From NCBI GenBank assembly GCA_029263175.1, contig JAJCXZ010000044.1, forward strand, positions 1-51,465: 51,465 bases of DNA, read 5' to 3'. The position numbers and the translations under genes are program-made. The DNA comes from Acidimicrobiales bacterium. GTDB taxonomy: Bacteria; Actinomycetota; Acidimicrobiia; Acidimicrobiales; Aldehydirespiratoraceae. Positions 1 to 7,710 of the stretch are shown here, one piece after another. The notes beneath the pieces were generated by a model. It saw only the letters and a list, made by a program, of their open reading frames with translations, was not told where the DNA came from and did no database searches. The stretch's first letter is position 1. Every line of letters begins with the position of its first letter.

Positions 1-1
1 C

Positions 2-307
2 CGAACCACACCCGCCACCGCCTACACCCGGCTCCCCAAAACTGCACCTAACACCGACCCGACCCGCGAGTACCGCATCCGCCACGACCGCGTCGACAAC
101 TCCGGCAAAACCACCCTCCGCTACAACAGCCACCTCTACAAGATCGGCATCGGACGAGCCCACGCCCAAACCGCCATCACCATGCTCATCATCGACCGCG
201 ACATCCGCATCATCAACACCGCAACCGGCGAACTTCTCCGCCACCTCACACTCGACCCAACCCGCACCTACCAACCCACCGGAAAACCACGAAACCCCCG
301 AACCTGA
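2..307 (+). mobile_element. IS481-family transposase, C-terminal fragment (cut by window edge)
   Basis: Frame 2 is open from the left edge to a TGA at 305-307, giving the last 101 residues of a protein. The text reads like the C-terminal beta-rich domain that follows the DDE integrase core in actinobacterial IS481-type transposases: an RxTP...YxRxPKxxP start, then a RHDR(V/I)D...G block, a YKIGIGR-like stretch and a final GELLRxLTLDPTRxYQ block. The catalytic DDE core lies outside the window, so activity cannot be judged. It ends in a strong hairpin (291-322) and sits only 39 bp from an att-like repeat, which fits its position at the edge of a mobile region. Confidence 0.75.
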
Positions 308-322
308 GGGTTCGAGGGTTTC
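291..322 (+). terminator. Hairpin at the end of the transposase gene
   Basis: Arms 291-304 and 309-322 are 14 nt long with one mismatch (A opposite C) and a 4-nt loop that contains the transposase stop codon. No U-run follows, as is common in GC-rich actinobacteria. It could instead be part of an insertion-sequence end structure. Confidence 0.55.
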
Positions 323-345
323 CGATGTCGCGAGACATCACACGA

Positions 346-516
346 GTGTCGGAGGGGGGACTTGAACAAACCTCCCCTTCACGGCATCTGGCGTCGTCCT
401 GCGGTAACCAGCGCCCCTGAGCGGCAACTGGCGACCACCCAATCCGCTCCCTACCGCTCGTTACCGCTCCAGGACGTTGGATGCCATTAGCAAACCACTA
501 GCAACGCGACACCCCT
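346..516. repeat. att-like direct repeat, copy 1 (tRNA 3'-end-like core plus right arm)
   Basis: This 171-bp block recurs at 6374-6544 with the same length and roughly 90% identity by eye. It begins GTGTCGGAGGGGGGACTT; on the minus strand this reads as the T-loop and acceptor 3' strand of a tRNA (TTCAAGTC, then C-rich, then CTCCGAC). The rest holds short repeated words (GCGGTAACCAGCG, GCGGCAACTGGCG, TACCGCTC twice, TTAGCAAAC/CTAGCAAC) of the kind found in integrase arm sites. I read it as an attachment-site remnant. No complete tRNA is present here. Confidence 0.6.
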
Positions 517-552
517 CGAACGGAAGGCAGCCGAGAGAGTGGCCGCCTCAGG

Positions 553-861
553 TCAGTCCCAGCTGAGGTCGATGTCGATGGAGACGAGTTCGATGGCGCC
601 ATCAGAAGCTAGCTGGCCGACAACGTTGAGCGCCCTGACCAGCACGCCACTGGTGAGCAAGACCCGATAGTCACTTCGACCCGGGATCAGCTCGGGAAGA
701 TCGTCGAATTGCACGGCAAATCGGTCGACGACCCGCAACAACTCGATCGTCTGGAAGTCCGCAGTCGACGGTTCGCCGTTCGGTCCTCGCTCCGAACCCA
801 GCTGACGGTCGAGATCCTCGAAAAACCCGTACGTGGCCCGAACCGGACGCCGATCGGTCAA
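553..861 (-). CDS. Hypothetical 102-aa protein, possible toxin partner
   Basis: This small acidic protein is not assigned to a named family. It opens with a TTG codon that overlaps the TGA stop of the upstream 59-aa gene (TTGA), so the two are translationally coupled. Visible features are an aromatic start (YGFFEDLD), a central L/I-rich segment and a C-terminal beta-like VELVSIDIDLSWD. A small coupled pair with the smaller charged partner first is a common toxin-antitoxin layout, and similar pairs occur in actinobacteria. The toxin role is inferred from layout only; I see no RelE/ParE catalytic residues I can name. Confidence 0.6.
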   Translation of the reverse strand: MTDRRPVRATYGFFEDLDRQLGSERGPNGEPSTADFQTIELLRVVDRFAVQFDDLPELIPGRSDYRVLLTSGVLVRALNVVGQLASDGAIELVSIDIDLSWD

Positions 862-1037
862 GTCCGCTGAGTGGGTTCGGTCTCTTCGATCCGACGCATG
901 ATCCGCTCACGGCTACGAGCCAACAGTTCCTGGGGAGCATCCGCGAGGTCCCAGGTGATGCTGTCCTCGAAGATCGCGTCGACCTCGGAGGGGTCCATCG
1001 CCTCGAGTTCAGCCGCAGTCCACACCTTCCGGGTCAT
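858..1037 (-). CDS. Hypothetical 59-aa charged protein, possible antitoxin
   Basis: An ATG at 1037 opens 59 codons to the TGA at 858-860. The product begins MTRKVWTAAELEAM, is rich in Glu/Asp/Arg and is predicted mostly helical, with LLARSRERIMRRIEE near the end. Its stop overlaps the TTG start of the 102-aa gene downstream, the usual arrangement for an antitoxin made just before its toxin. No clear Shine-Dalgarno is visible. Function is inferred only from size, charge and coupling; it might equally be a small regulatory or structural partner. Confidence 0.55.
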   Translation of the reverse strand: MTRKVWTAAELEAMDPSEVDAIFEDSITWDLADAPQELLARSRERIMRRIEETEPTQRT

Positions 1038-1243
1038 TCCATCAGGCTACCCGACACATGCGACATCGGCGGCCAACCCTCGCCAGCCGAGCCCCGGGAG
1101 CGTGACGCGTGTACTAACGCTTGTGTCAGAGGCGCGACTTTAACCCAAAGTACACGCGCTCCCTGGTGCGTCGAGCTAGCCGCAGGGTAGACGCCCTTTC
1201 CCCGGGCGATCCGATGGTCGAAAAAGATGTCGAGATCGCCTGC

Positions 1244-2836
1244 TCACAGGAGCCAGGGCGCGCCTTCCCGGACCAGGATCAGCGTGGGGCGGTCAGCGTT
1301 CAGGGCTCGGGTAACTGAGGCAGCGAAGCCTTCGACGGACTGGGGCTCGACGGCGTCGCAGAGCATGGCTTGGGCGACCGCGGTGAAGTCGGGGTTCAGT
1401 CCGTCGACACCTACAGGCTCGCTGTCGGCATCGAGCATGTAGTCTCGGATCTCCTGCAGACCGCCGTTGTCCCAGACGATGATCGGCATGGCGAGCCCTA
1501 GTTGGGCGGCGGTCACGAGTTCTTGGATGGTGAACATCACACCGCCGTCTCCGGCTAGGACTGCGACGGGGACGTCGGGGTTCGCTAGCTTGGCTCCGAT
1601 CGCGTTGGGCAGGGCGTAGCCGAGTGGGCAATAGCCGGCGCCGTAGTGCCAGCGGCGCGGCTGGTCGGCAGGGAACCAAAATGCGCCGGTGTAGGCGGGC
1701 TGACAGGCGTCGGCCATCACTAGGCAATCGGGCGGAAGGGTCGCTCGTAACACCTCGAGGAATCGTGTGTGCTGGCGCTCGACATCGTTCAGGCCGGCGG
1801 CGATTTCATCCTGAACACGTTTGACGTCATCGACCCGGTCACGGGCCGCTGTCTCGTGGTCGGAGAGTGCCGCTCGCAGGGCGGCGACCGCTGCAGAGGC
1901 ATCGGCGACGATGGCGACATCGGGTGGGTACATGTCGTTGATCTTGTGAGGGTCGATATCGATTCGGATCAGCTTTCCTCCGAAGTCGAGACGATCAACG
2001 AAGCTGTCGGTCTCGGAGAGCTCGGTGCCGATGGCAAGGACGACGTCCGCCTCGGCGATGATCGCGCGGGCTTCAGGCCGAACTGTCGCCGCACCGAGAC
2101 TCAGCGGGTGGCTGTCGGGCACGATGCCTTTCCCGGCTGTGGAGGTCACGACGACGGCGCCGAGTGCCTCGACGAGCGGGGTGAGTTCGGCGTCGGCCGC
2201 GCCGCCGCCGAGCATGACCAGCGGCCGTTGTGCGTGCTTCAGCAGCTCGGCTGCTCGGGCGACGTCGTGGGCGTTGGGTGATGGTCGGCTGAACGTGTTG
2301 GTGGCTTCCCAGTCGTCGGCGACCGGCGCTGCGAGCACGTCCAACGGCACCGATATGTGGACCGGTCGGGGTCGGTGCGAGCGGAAGATCGAGAACGCCT
2401 GCGCAAAGAATTCGGGGATGTCTTGGGGAGTCCGGGCCGATCGGCTGAGTGCTGTCAGTGGGCGGGTCACGGCGTGAAGATCTGTCACTTCGTGCAGGAC
2501 GCCCCATCCCTTTCCGAGCGAGGCCGACTGTGCATCAGATGACAGCATCAGCATCGGGACCGAGTCCGCGTACGCCTGGCCGAGGGCTGTGGCTGCGTTG
2601 GTCACCCCGGGACCTGAAATGACAAGGGCGACGCCTGGGCGCCCGGAGGTGCGGGCGTATCCCTCTGCCATGAAGCCAGCGCCCATTTCGTTGCGCGCCT
2701 GGACGTGCTGGACAGGGCCGTGGGGCAGCATCCCCTGGTAGAAGTCGAGTGTGTGTACGCCTGGGATGCCGAACACGGTGTCGACGCCGTACTTGCCGAG
2801 AAGCCGAATGGCGGCTTCTCCAGCGGTGATGGACAT
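1244..2836 (-). CDS. ThDP-dependent decarboxylase, acetolactate-synthase-like (possibly 5-guanidino-2-oxopentanoate decarboxylase)
   Basis: This 530-aa protein has the three-domain ThDP fold. The N-terminal Pyr domain has FGIPGVHTLDFY and the catalytic Glu in ARNEMGAGFMAEG, followed by the GPGVTNAATALGQAYADS segment. The central FAD/NAD-like domain comes next, and the PP domain carries the ThDP motif GDGG...DNGG near residue 440. Length and the LHEVTDLHAVT region resemble proteins annotated as 5-guanidino-2-oxopentanoate decarboxylase rather than true acetolactate synthase, but the substrate cannot be fixed from sequence alone. It is the last gene of a three-gene operon and starts 6 bp after the dehydrogenase stop. 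It would act in the cytosol on a 2-oxo acid. Confidence 0.8.
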   Translation of the reverse strand: MSITAGEAAIRLLGKYGVDTVFGIPGVHTLDFYQGMLPHGPVQHVQARNEMGAGFMAEGYARTSGRPGVALVISGPGVTNAATALGQAYADSVPMLMLSSDAQSASLGKGWGVLHEVTDLHAVTRPLTALSRSARTPQDIPEFFAQAFSIFRSHRPRPVHISVPLDVLAAPVADDWEATNTFSRPSPNAHDVARAAELLKHAQRPLVMLGGGAADAELTPLVEALGAVVVTSTAGKGIVPDSHPLSLGAATVRPEARAIIAEADVVLAIGTELSETDSFVDRLDFGGKLIRIDIDPHKINDMYPPDVAIVADASAAVAALRAALSDHETAARDRVDDVKRVQDEIAAGLNDVERQHTRFLEVLRATLPPDCLVMADACQPAYTGAFWFPADQPRRWHYGAGYCPLGYALPNAIGAKLANPDVPVAVLAGDGGVMFTIQELVTAAQLGLAMPIIVWDNGGLQEIRDYMLDADSEPVGVDGLNPDFTAVAQAMLCDAVEPQSVEGFAASVTRALNADRPTLILVREGAPWLL

Positions 2837-2842
2837 GTCGAA

Positions 2843-3970
2843 CTACTTCCTTTCGTTCGCTTGGTTCAGCAGAGCGGTTTTGACTGCGTCGGTGATGGCG
2901 GCCGTCGTTGCTGTGCCGCCGATGTCGGGCGTCCTGATCCCAGAGTCGAGTGTGCGTTCAACGGCTGACTCGATCGCGGTAGCGACGTCAGAGCGAGCGA
3001 ATGCGTATTGGAACATCATCGCGACCGAGAGAATCGAGCCAATCGGGTTCGCGATACCCGTGCCCGCGATGTCAGGTGCGCTGCCGTGGGCCGGTTCGAA
3101 GATCGCCGGCCCGATGGCGACTTCGACTCGCCCGGGACCAGGGAGTGAAGCCGAGGGCAACATGCCGAGTGAACCGGCCAACGCTCCCGTCATGTCCGAC
3201 ACCAGGTCACCGAACAGGTTGTCGGTGACGATGACGTCGAACTCTTTGGGTTTCACGCAGAGTGCGTACAGCGCGTAGTCCATGTAGAGATGCTCGAGCT
3301 CGATGTCGGGGTACTCCTCACGGCCGATTCTTGCCACGGTGTCGCGCCAGAGTCGACCGGTTTCCATCACGTTGGCTTTGTCGAGCGACGCGACGCGCCC
3401 TCGCCGAGAGCCCGCTGCTTCGAACGCGCACCGTGCGATTCGTTCGACCTCGGGTGTCCGGTACTCGCTCATCTCGAAGGCGCGGACTTGTCCGTCCGCG
3501 AGAGTTTCGGTGCCGCGGGGTTCGCCGAAGTAGCTGCCTCCGGCGTTCTCACGCACGACGAGCACGTCGGCGCCGTCGATCACCGATGCGCGAAACGGCG
3601 TCACGGCATGGAGGCTCTTCCACGACCGGGCCGGGCGCAGCGCGTTGTAGACACCAAGCCCCACTCGCAGCTTGATCAGACCGTCCTGCTCGGTCACCGG
3701 CCCGGTGACCACGATCTCGTCCCACTCCGGGCCACCGACCGACCCCACCAGCACCGCGTCCGCGGCCTGGGCCTTCGCCAACACGTCATCGGTGCAGAAC
3801 GAGTGGTGCACATCCCACGAGGCACCCCCCAGAAGATCAGTTTCGATCGCGATGTCCATCCCCGCGATCTCGGCGCAGAGCCGGAGGATCTCGACTCCCG
3901 CGGCGGCGACTTCGGGGCCGATGTGATCGCCGCCGAGGACGAGAATCCGAGCCGTTCGCGTGCCGTCCAC
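2843..3970 (-). CDS. Isopropylmalate/D-malate/tartrate dehydrogenase-family enzyme
   Basis: This 375-aa NAD-dependent beta-decarboxylating dehydrogenase has the family landmarks: GGDHIGPEV at the start, the substrate arginines in LRVGLGVYNALRPAR, LDKANVMETGRLW, and the signature DNLFGDLVSDMTGAL with metal-binding aspartates, then EPAHGSAPDIAGTG for NAD binding. It starts with GTG overlapping the TAG stop of the dioxygenase gene by one base (TAGTG), so translation is coupled. True leuB is usually next to leuC/leuD, which are absent, so a catabolic 2-hydroxy-acid substrate such as D-malate or tartrate is more likely. This is inference from context. Confidence 0.85.
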   Translation of the reverse strand: MDGTRTARILVLGGDHIGPEVAAAGVEILRLCAEIAGMDIAIETDLLGGASWDVHHSFCTDDVLAKAQAADAVLVGSVGGPEWDEIVVTGPVTEQDGLIKLRVGLGVYNALRPARSWKSLHAVTPFRASVIDGADVLVVRENAGGSYFGEPRGTETLADGQVRAFEMSEYRTPEVERIARCAFEAAGSRRGRVASLDKANVMETGRLWRDTVARIGREEYPDIELEHLYMDYALYALCVKPKEFDVIVTDNLFGDLVSDMTGALAGSLGMLPSASLPGPGRVEVAIGPAIFEPAHGSAPDIAGTGIANPIGSILSVAMMFQYAFARSDVATAIESAVERTLDSGIRTPDIGGTATTAAITDAVKTALLNQANERK

Positions 3971-5175
3971 TAGCCCGCCATACCTTGGCCGTAGACGGTC
4001 GCTGGTCCGGTCTCCCCGAGCTGTGATTTTAGGACCCGGATCGTCGAGTAGAAGTCGTCGAGGTCGACCGATCTGGTCAGCACGGAGCGCTTGGGAGACT
4101 GATCGGCCCCAAAACCGGTGCGGCCGTGGAGTACTCGTTGATTGTTGAACAGAAGTCCGTCGCCGGCGCCGAGCTTCAGCGTGATCGTGAGATCAGGGTC
4201 ATAGGCCAACTCGAGAATGCGGCGCAGGGCTCGGTAGTACGGCTCGACGAGGGCTGCGTCGATGTCGAGTGGCGCGATCTGGCGTTCGTTGAGACGCACC
4301 CCAACAACCTCGCCGTCGCTGTCGAGTCGGATCACCGGCAGTCGCGAGGCATACCGGCGCCCGGAACGCCCCACGTTTTGTGTCCCTTCCACCCGATGAC
4401 AGGTGATCGGTGTCTTCGCGAGGAGCTGGAACGCCTCCGGCGCGTCTTCTCGCAGCCGCCGGGCAACCTCGAAACCATCGACGAGGGTCGAGTCACCTCC
4501 GCCCTGAGCAGGCTGGAGGACTTGAAAGACGGTGATCCCGATCGCCGATAGCCGGTAGGGCTCGTCGACATGGGGATCAAGGGCCACGCTCGTGTCCCCA
4601 ACGTTGTCCACTTCGTCCTTGGCCGAAAGCTCGAAGCTGCCATGGTTCGTCTGGCGCTGAGCACCGACGAGCGCCACCAAGCGTCCTCCGTCCTCTGCCG
4701 TGGTTGGAGCGTCGGCAATCCTGCAGATCCCGTAGTCACACACCGCCTCCAGCATCTCCAACCTCATTGCAGGGTTCGTCTCGACCTTGGCGAAGTCAGC
4801 GATCGGGACCGACCCGGTCAGCAACGAATCCCACACGGTGGGTCGATGTCTGCGGGCCTGACGTTCTGTCCCGGAGTAACAGTGGTTTCGCAGCCACTCA
4901 GCCTGGTACCGCGACCGGTGGCCATCGTGAGACCAGACCACCTCGATCTCGTCCGGACCGACCGTCACGTCTTCGGGCTTGACCATCTCCGGGATGTCGC
5001 GGACTCGGATCCCACGGACACCGTTCAGCGAGGAGCCACAGAACGAGCACTCGCACTGATGACGCAACCAGATCGCATGGAACCGACTCTCGTGCCCGTC
5101 GCCCCATCGAATCTCGAGTTCGGTGACACGGATCTGTGCGTCCTCGATCGTGATCGCCGTGCTCCGCTCCGACAT
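3970..5175 (-). CDS. Gamma-butyrobetaine-hydroxylase-like Fe(II)/2-oxoglutarate dioxygenase
   Basis: This 401-aa protein has the two-domain layout of gamma-butyrobetaine/trimethyllysine dioxygenases. An N-terminal DUF971-like zinc domain has Cys41, Cys43 and Cys46 (RHQCECSFC) plus a later NHC (residues 97-99). A TauD/TfdA catalytic domain follows with the Fe ligands His202 and Asp204 (PHVDEP), His350 (VLHGRTGF) and Arg352 for 2-oxoglutarate. I chose the ATG at 5175 because GGGAGGAG lies about 8 nt upstream; an upstream GTG at 5217 would add 14 residues with poorer spacing. It is the first gene of the operon and divergent from a LysR gene. A quaternary-amine or carnitine-like substrate is plausible but unproven. 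Confidence 0.85.
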   Translation of the reverse strand: MSERSTAITIEDAQIRVTELEIRWGDGHESRFHAIWLRHQCECSFCGSSLNGVRGIRVRDIPEMVKPEDVTVGPDEIEVVWSHDGHRSRYQAEWLRNHCYSGTERQARRHRPTVWDSLLTGSVPIADFAKVETNPAMRLEMLEAVCDYGICRIADAPTTAEDGGRLVALVGAQRQTNHGSFELSAKDEVDNVGDTSVALDPHVDEPYRLSAIGITVFQVLQPAQGGGDSTLVDGFEVARRLREDAPEAFQLLAKTPITCHRVEGTQNVGRSGRRYASRLPVIRLDSDGEVVGVRLNERQIAPLDIDAALVEPYYRALRRILELAYDPDLTITLKLGAGDGLLFNNQRVLHGRTGFGADQSPKRSVLTRSVDLDDFYSTIRVLKSQLGETGPATVYGQGMAG

Positions 5176-5263
5176 GTCACGATCTCCTCCCGAAGGCCCG
5201 GCGCTGTGCGTCGACACGAGCCCAGGGGTGAACCTCCTCCGACGATAAAGGCACGACCCATTG

Positions 5264-5285
5264 TTGACAATCTCGAATTCGTCAA
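5264..5285. promoter_or_regulatory. Candidate LysR operator in the divergent promoter
   Basis: The 154-bp gap between the dioxygenase start (5175) and the LysR start (5330) contains a dyad TTGAC-N12-GTCAA. LysR regulators typically bind an interrupted dyad between their gene and the divergent target operon. The site is seen in the sequence; the binding is inferred. Confidence 0.4.
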
Positions 5286-5329
5286 GCCATGGTTGAGCTC
5301 AGCTCATCTATGCCGACAAGGAGCCCGAG

Positions 5330-6184
5330 ATGATTCCCGACGTCAAGGACCCAGCGTTCATGAGCGCACTCAGCTTCTTCGATTGCGCAGCGCGACACCT
5401 GAGCTTCTCACGCGCGGCAGCGGAACTGGGCGTCACTCCCTCAGCGGTGAGTCACCGAATCGCTGCGCTCGAACGTGCGCTCGAGCAACGGCTCTTCATA
5501 CGCGAAACGAGATCCGTTCGACTCACGCCTGAGGGAGCCGAACTCGCTCAGGCCACCCAACCCATGCTCGATGAACTCGACGCCATCGCAAAGCGCATCA
5601 CCGGACGAAACGTGCTCCGCGTGTCAGCCGGCCCATCGCTATCAGCACTCTGGCTCCTGCGACGCCTCAACCACTTCGAGGACTCGATAGGCAACCTTCG
5701 AATCGATCTCGTCCACGCCGTCGGCCCTGTCGATCCTCGCACCGTGGACGTCTCGATCCTATGGGCCAGAGCGACTCCGCCGCCAGCTAACGCAACCCTG
5801 CTTTTCGACACGCACTACGTCCCTGTGACGGCCCCACCGGCCGAAACAACCCCGTTCTGGGAGACCTCGGCACTGCCTCTGCATTTTCGAGATCGCAAAC
5901 CTTGGCGCCATTGGCTCGGCGCCGCAGGCGCTCCTCTCAGCTACGCCGATAAAGGCGAGATATTTGATGACCCCAACCTCGTCATCGAAGCAGCTGCGCA
6001 AGGAAGAGGCATCGCCATCGGCATCCTCCCGCTCGCACAGCCGCTGATCGATAGTGGACGACTGACGATCGCCCACCACACCGTCGTCGACCCGAATATG
6101 CGCTTCTGGATTCTGACCACAGATCAGCGCAACGAACTCTCCTCATCATTCAAGGCATGGCTGATCGACCAAGCGGCCGTCTGA
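5330..6184 (+). CDS. LysR-family transcriptional regulator (GcvA-like)
   Basis: This 284-aa protein has an N-terminal winged HTH (FFDCAARHLSFSRAAAELGVTPSAVSHRIAALE, residues about 16-48) followed by LFIRETRSVRLTPEG, the standard LysR linker start. A shortened periplasmic-binding-like effector domain follows, ending around EAAAQGRGIAIG and the C-terminal lobe. The ATG has AAGGAG about 7 nt upstream. It is transcribed away from the three-gene catabolic operon, so it most likely controls that operon in response to a pathway metabolite. Confidence 0.92.
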   Translation: MIPDVKDPAFMSALSFFDCAARHLSFSRAAAELGVTPSAVSHRIAALERALEQRLFIRETRSVRLTPEGAELAQATQPMLDELDAIAKRITGRNVLRVSAGPSLSALWLLRRLNHFEDSIGNLRIDLVHAVGPVDPRTVDVSILWARATPPPANATLLFDTHYVPVTAPPAETTPFWETSALPLHFRDRKPWRHWLGAAGAPLSYADKGEIFDDPNLVIEAAAQGRGIAIGILPLAQPLIDSGRLTIAHHTVVDPNMRFWILTTDQRNELSSSFKAWLIDQAAV

Positions 6185-6373
6185 GCGACTCCGACAAGAC
6201 ACCGGAGCGTAGGCGCACATGTTCGAAACGTGGTGGAAGAAACGCCTACCAGGGGAGCAGCCGCAGAGCGACCAACTCGAGATCCAAGATATGGGTCGGC
6301 GCTACAAACCCCCACAGACACTTGCCCCTGCTTGACCAGGCGAAACGATGGATCCGTGGGGGGTTAAACTCGG
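6185..6373. other. Intergenic stretch between LysR and att-like repeat
   Basis: I see no convincing gene here. The segment is moderately GC-rich and ends with a short G-run just before the tRNA-like core of repeat copy 2. It probably belongs to the inner side of the att junction. Confidence 0.4.
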
Positions 6374-6544
6374 GTGTCGGAGGGGGGACTTGAACAAACC
6401 TCCCCATCACGGCATCTGGCGTCGTCCTGCGGTAACCAGCGTCCCTGAGCGGCATCCAGCGACCCACAAATCCGCTCCCTACCGCTCGTTACCGCTCCAG
6501 GGTGCTAGATGCCATTAGCAAACCATTAGCAACGCGACACCCCT
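6374..6544. repeat. att-like direct repeat, copy 2
   Basis: Same 171-bp length and orientation as 346-516. The first 65 or so bases and the last 20 are nearly identical, and differences cluster in the middle (around 6444-6465 and 6499-6510). It begins with the same tRNA-acceptor/T-loop-like core. With copy 1 it brackets a segment of about 5.9 kb, the pattern left by a site-specifically integrated island or by tandem islands sharing one attachment site. Confidence 0.6.
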
Positions 6545-6590
6545 GCCAGCGCGGATATCGAACCCCGGTGGCCATGTTTCGAGCAGTGGC

Positions 6591-7034
6591 TTAGCGGAGA
6601 CTCCACTCGAGATCGGGTGGGTCGACTCTGGCACACCGCGGGTGGCCGCTGCCGTCCCTGAGTTGGATCTTGCCGACAAGGGTCTCGCCTGCGGTTGCTT
6701 CTTTGAGCAGGTCGGCGTGGATTCGGTTGAGCATGAGCTTGGCTCGGCGATACATTTCGAACTCGCCGTCGTCGTCGACATTGCCCCACACGAGGTACAG
6801 GAATCGGTCGCCGCGTTTGCCGTGTACGGCGGGTCCGCGGAAGTCGATCTCACCGTCGTCAGTGGTAGCCGCTTCGATATCGACCTCCCACCGGGCCGAG
6901 GCCGAATCGCCGGGAGTGAGGCCGTGCGGATCCTTCCGAATTTGTATGCCTACGTGGACATCGTTGAGTGGCGATCCGTCTGGACGGCAGAACGTTCGAC
7001 CGGGGAGATCTCGGCCCTCGATCACAACATGCAT
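6591..7034 (-). CDS. DUF5990-like protein
   Basis: This protein of about 147 aa starts MHVVIEGRDLPGRTFC and contains HVGIQIRKDPHGLTPGDSASARWEVDI, then FRGPAVHGKRGDRFLYLVWG. That is the pattern I associate with actinobacterial DUF5990 proteins of unknown function. I prefer the ATG at 7034 because an AGGA lies 8-9 nt upstream and homologues begin at this point; the upstream ATG at 7088 would overlap the response-regulator gene. The fold is probably a small beta-sandwich. No catalytic residues are evident. Confidence 0.7.
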   Translation of the reverse strand: MHVVIEGRDLPGRTFCRPDGSPLNDVHVGIQIRKDPHGLTPGDSASARWEVDIEAATTDDGEIDFRGPAVHGKRGDRFLYLVWGNVDDDGEFEMYRRAKLMLNRIHADLLKEATAGETLVGKIQLRDGSGHPRCARVDPPDLEWSLR

Positions 7035-7053
7035 AGCCGCAATCCTCGCACCT

Positions 7054-7710
7054 TCATGGGCGTTCGGCTGCGAGACGTATGAGACCACGCTGAAGAGCGA
7101 CGGTGACGGCGTGGGTTCGGTCGTCGACGCCGAGCTTTCGGTAGATGTGGACGAGGTGACTCTTCACGGTGGCCTTGCCGATGTGCAGTCCTGCGGCGAT
7201 CTCTCGATTGCTGTGTCCCGCTGCCGCGAGTGCGAGAACGTCGAGCTCCCGTGGGGTGAGCGCGTCGGGTTGGGTTTTGCGCAGATCGCTCATCAGTCGG
7301 TTGGCCACTCGCGGCGCGAGAGCTGGCTCTCCCCGCGCTGTCGACCGGATGGCTTCGAATAACTGATCGGCGGGAGTGTCCTTCAGGAGGTAGCCGGCGG
7401 CACCTGCGTCGATGGCGTCAAAGATGTCGGCGTCGGTGTCGTAGGTGGTCAGCACCAGAACTGCGGTGCTGGTGTCGGTGCGGGCGAGCTCGACCAGCGC
7501 GCCCACACCGTCGATGACTGGCATCTGCAGGTCCATGAGCGCCACATCGGGTTCGAGGGCTCGGATGATGTCGATTGCTTCTCGGCCGTTCCCCGCCTCG
7601 CCGACCACCTCGATGTCGACCTGGGTCTCGAGCATGCGCCGGATCCCTTCCCGCACGACCGGGTGATCATCGACAATCACCAATCGCACGCGCTGGTCGC
7701 CGCCACTCAT
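7054..7710 (-). CDS. NarL/LuxR-family response regulator
   Basis: This 218-aa protein starts at the ATG at 7710. The receiver domain has the acidic pair Asp14-Asp15 (VDDHP), phospho-acceptor Asp60 (VALMDLQMP), a conserved Thr in VLTTYD and Lys in LLKD. The C-terminal LuxR HTH (LTPRELDVLALAAAGHSN...ATVKSHLVHIYRKLG) binds DNA. The ATG overlaps the kinase stop by 4 bp (ATGA), so the two are one operon. Likely targets are its own operon and the divergent membrane-protein gene at 9114. Confidence 0.93.
   Translation of the reverse strand: MSGGDQRVRLVIVDDHPVVREGIRRMLETQVDIEVVGEAGNGREAIDIIRALEPDVALMDLQMPVIDGVGALVELARTDTSTAVLVLTTYDTDADIFDAIDAGAAGYLLKDTPADQLFEAIRSTARGEPALAPRVANRLMSDLRKTQPDALTPRELDVLALAAAGHSNREIAAGLHIGKATVKSHLVHIYRKLGVDDRTHAVTVALQRGLIRLAAERP

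Noticed and set aside
1107-1157. Operator formed by GCGTGTACT and AGTACACGC
   Set aside because: Arms are 33 bp apart and not placed ahead of a gene start; kept only as a possible junction remnant.
2843-3970. Leucine-biosynthesis leuB
   Set aside because: No leuA/C/D nearby and the operon is catabolic in character under a LysR regulator.
4570-5532. 320-codon plus-strand frame
   Set aside because: Antisense shadow of the dioxygenase gene and its promoter; no recognisable protein or RBS.
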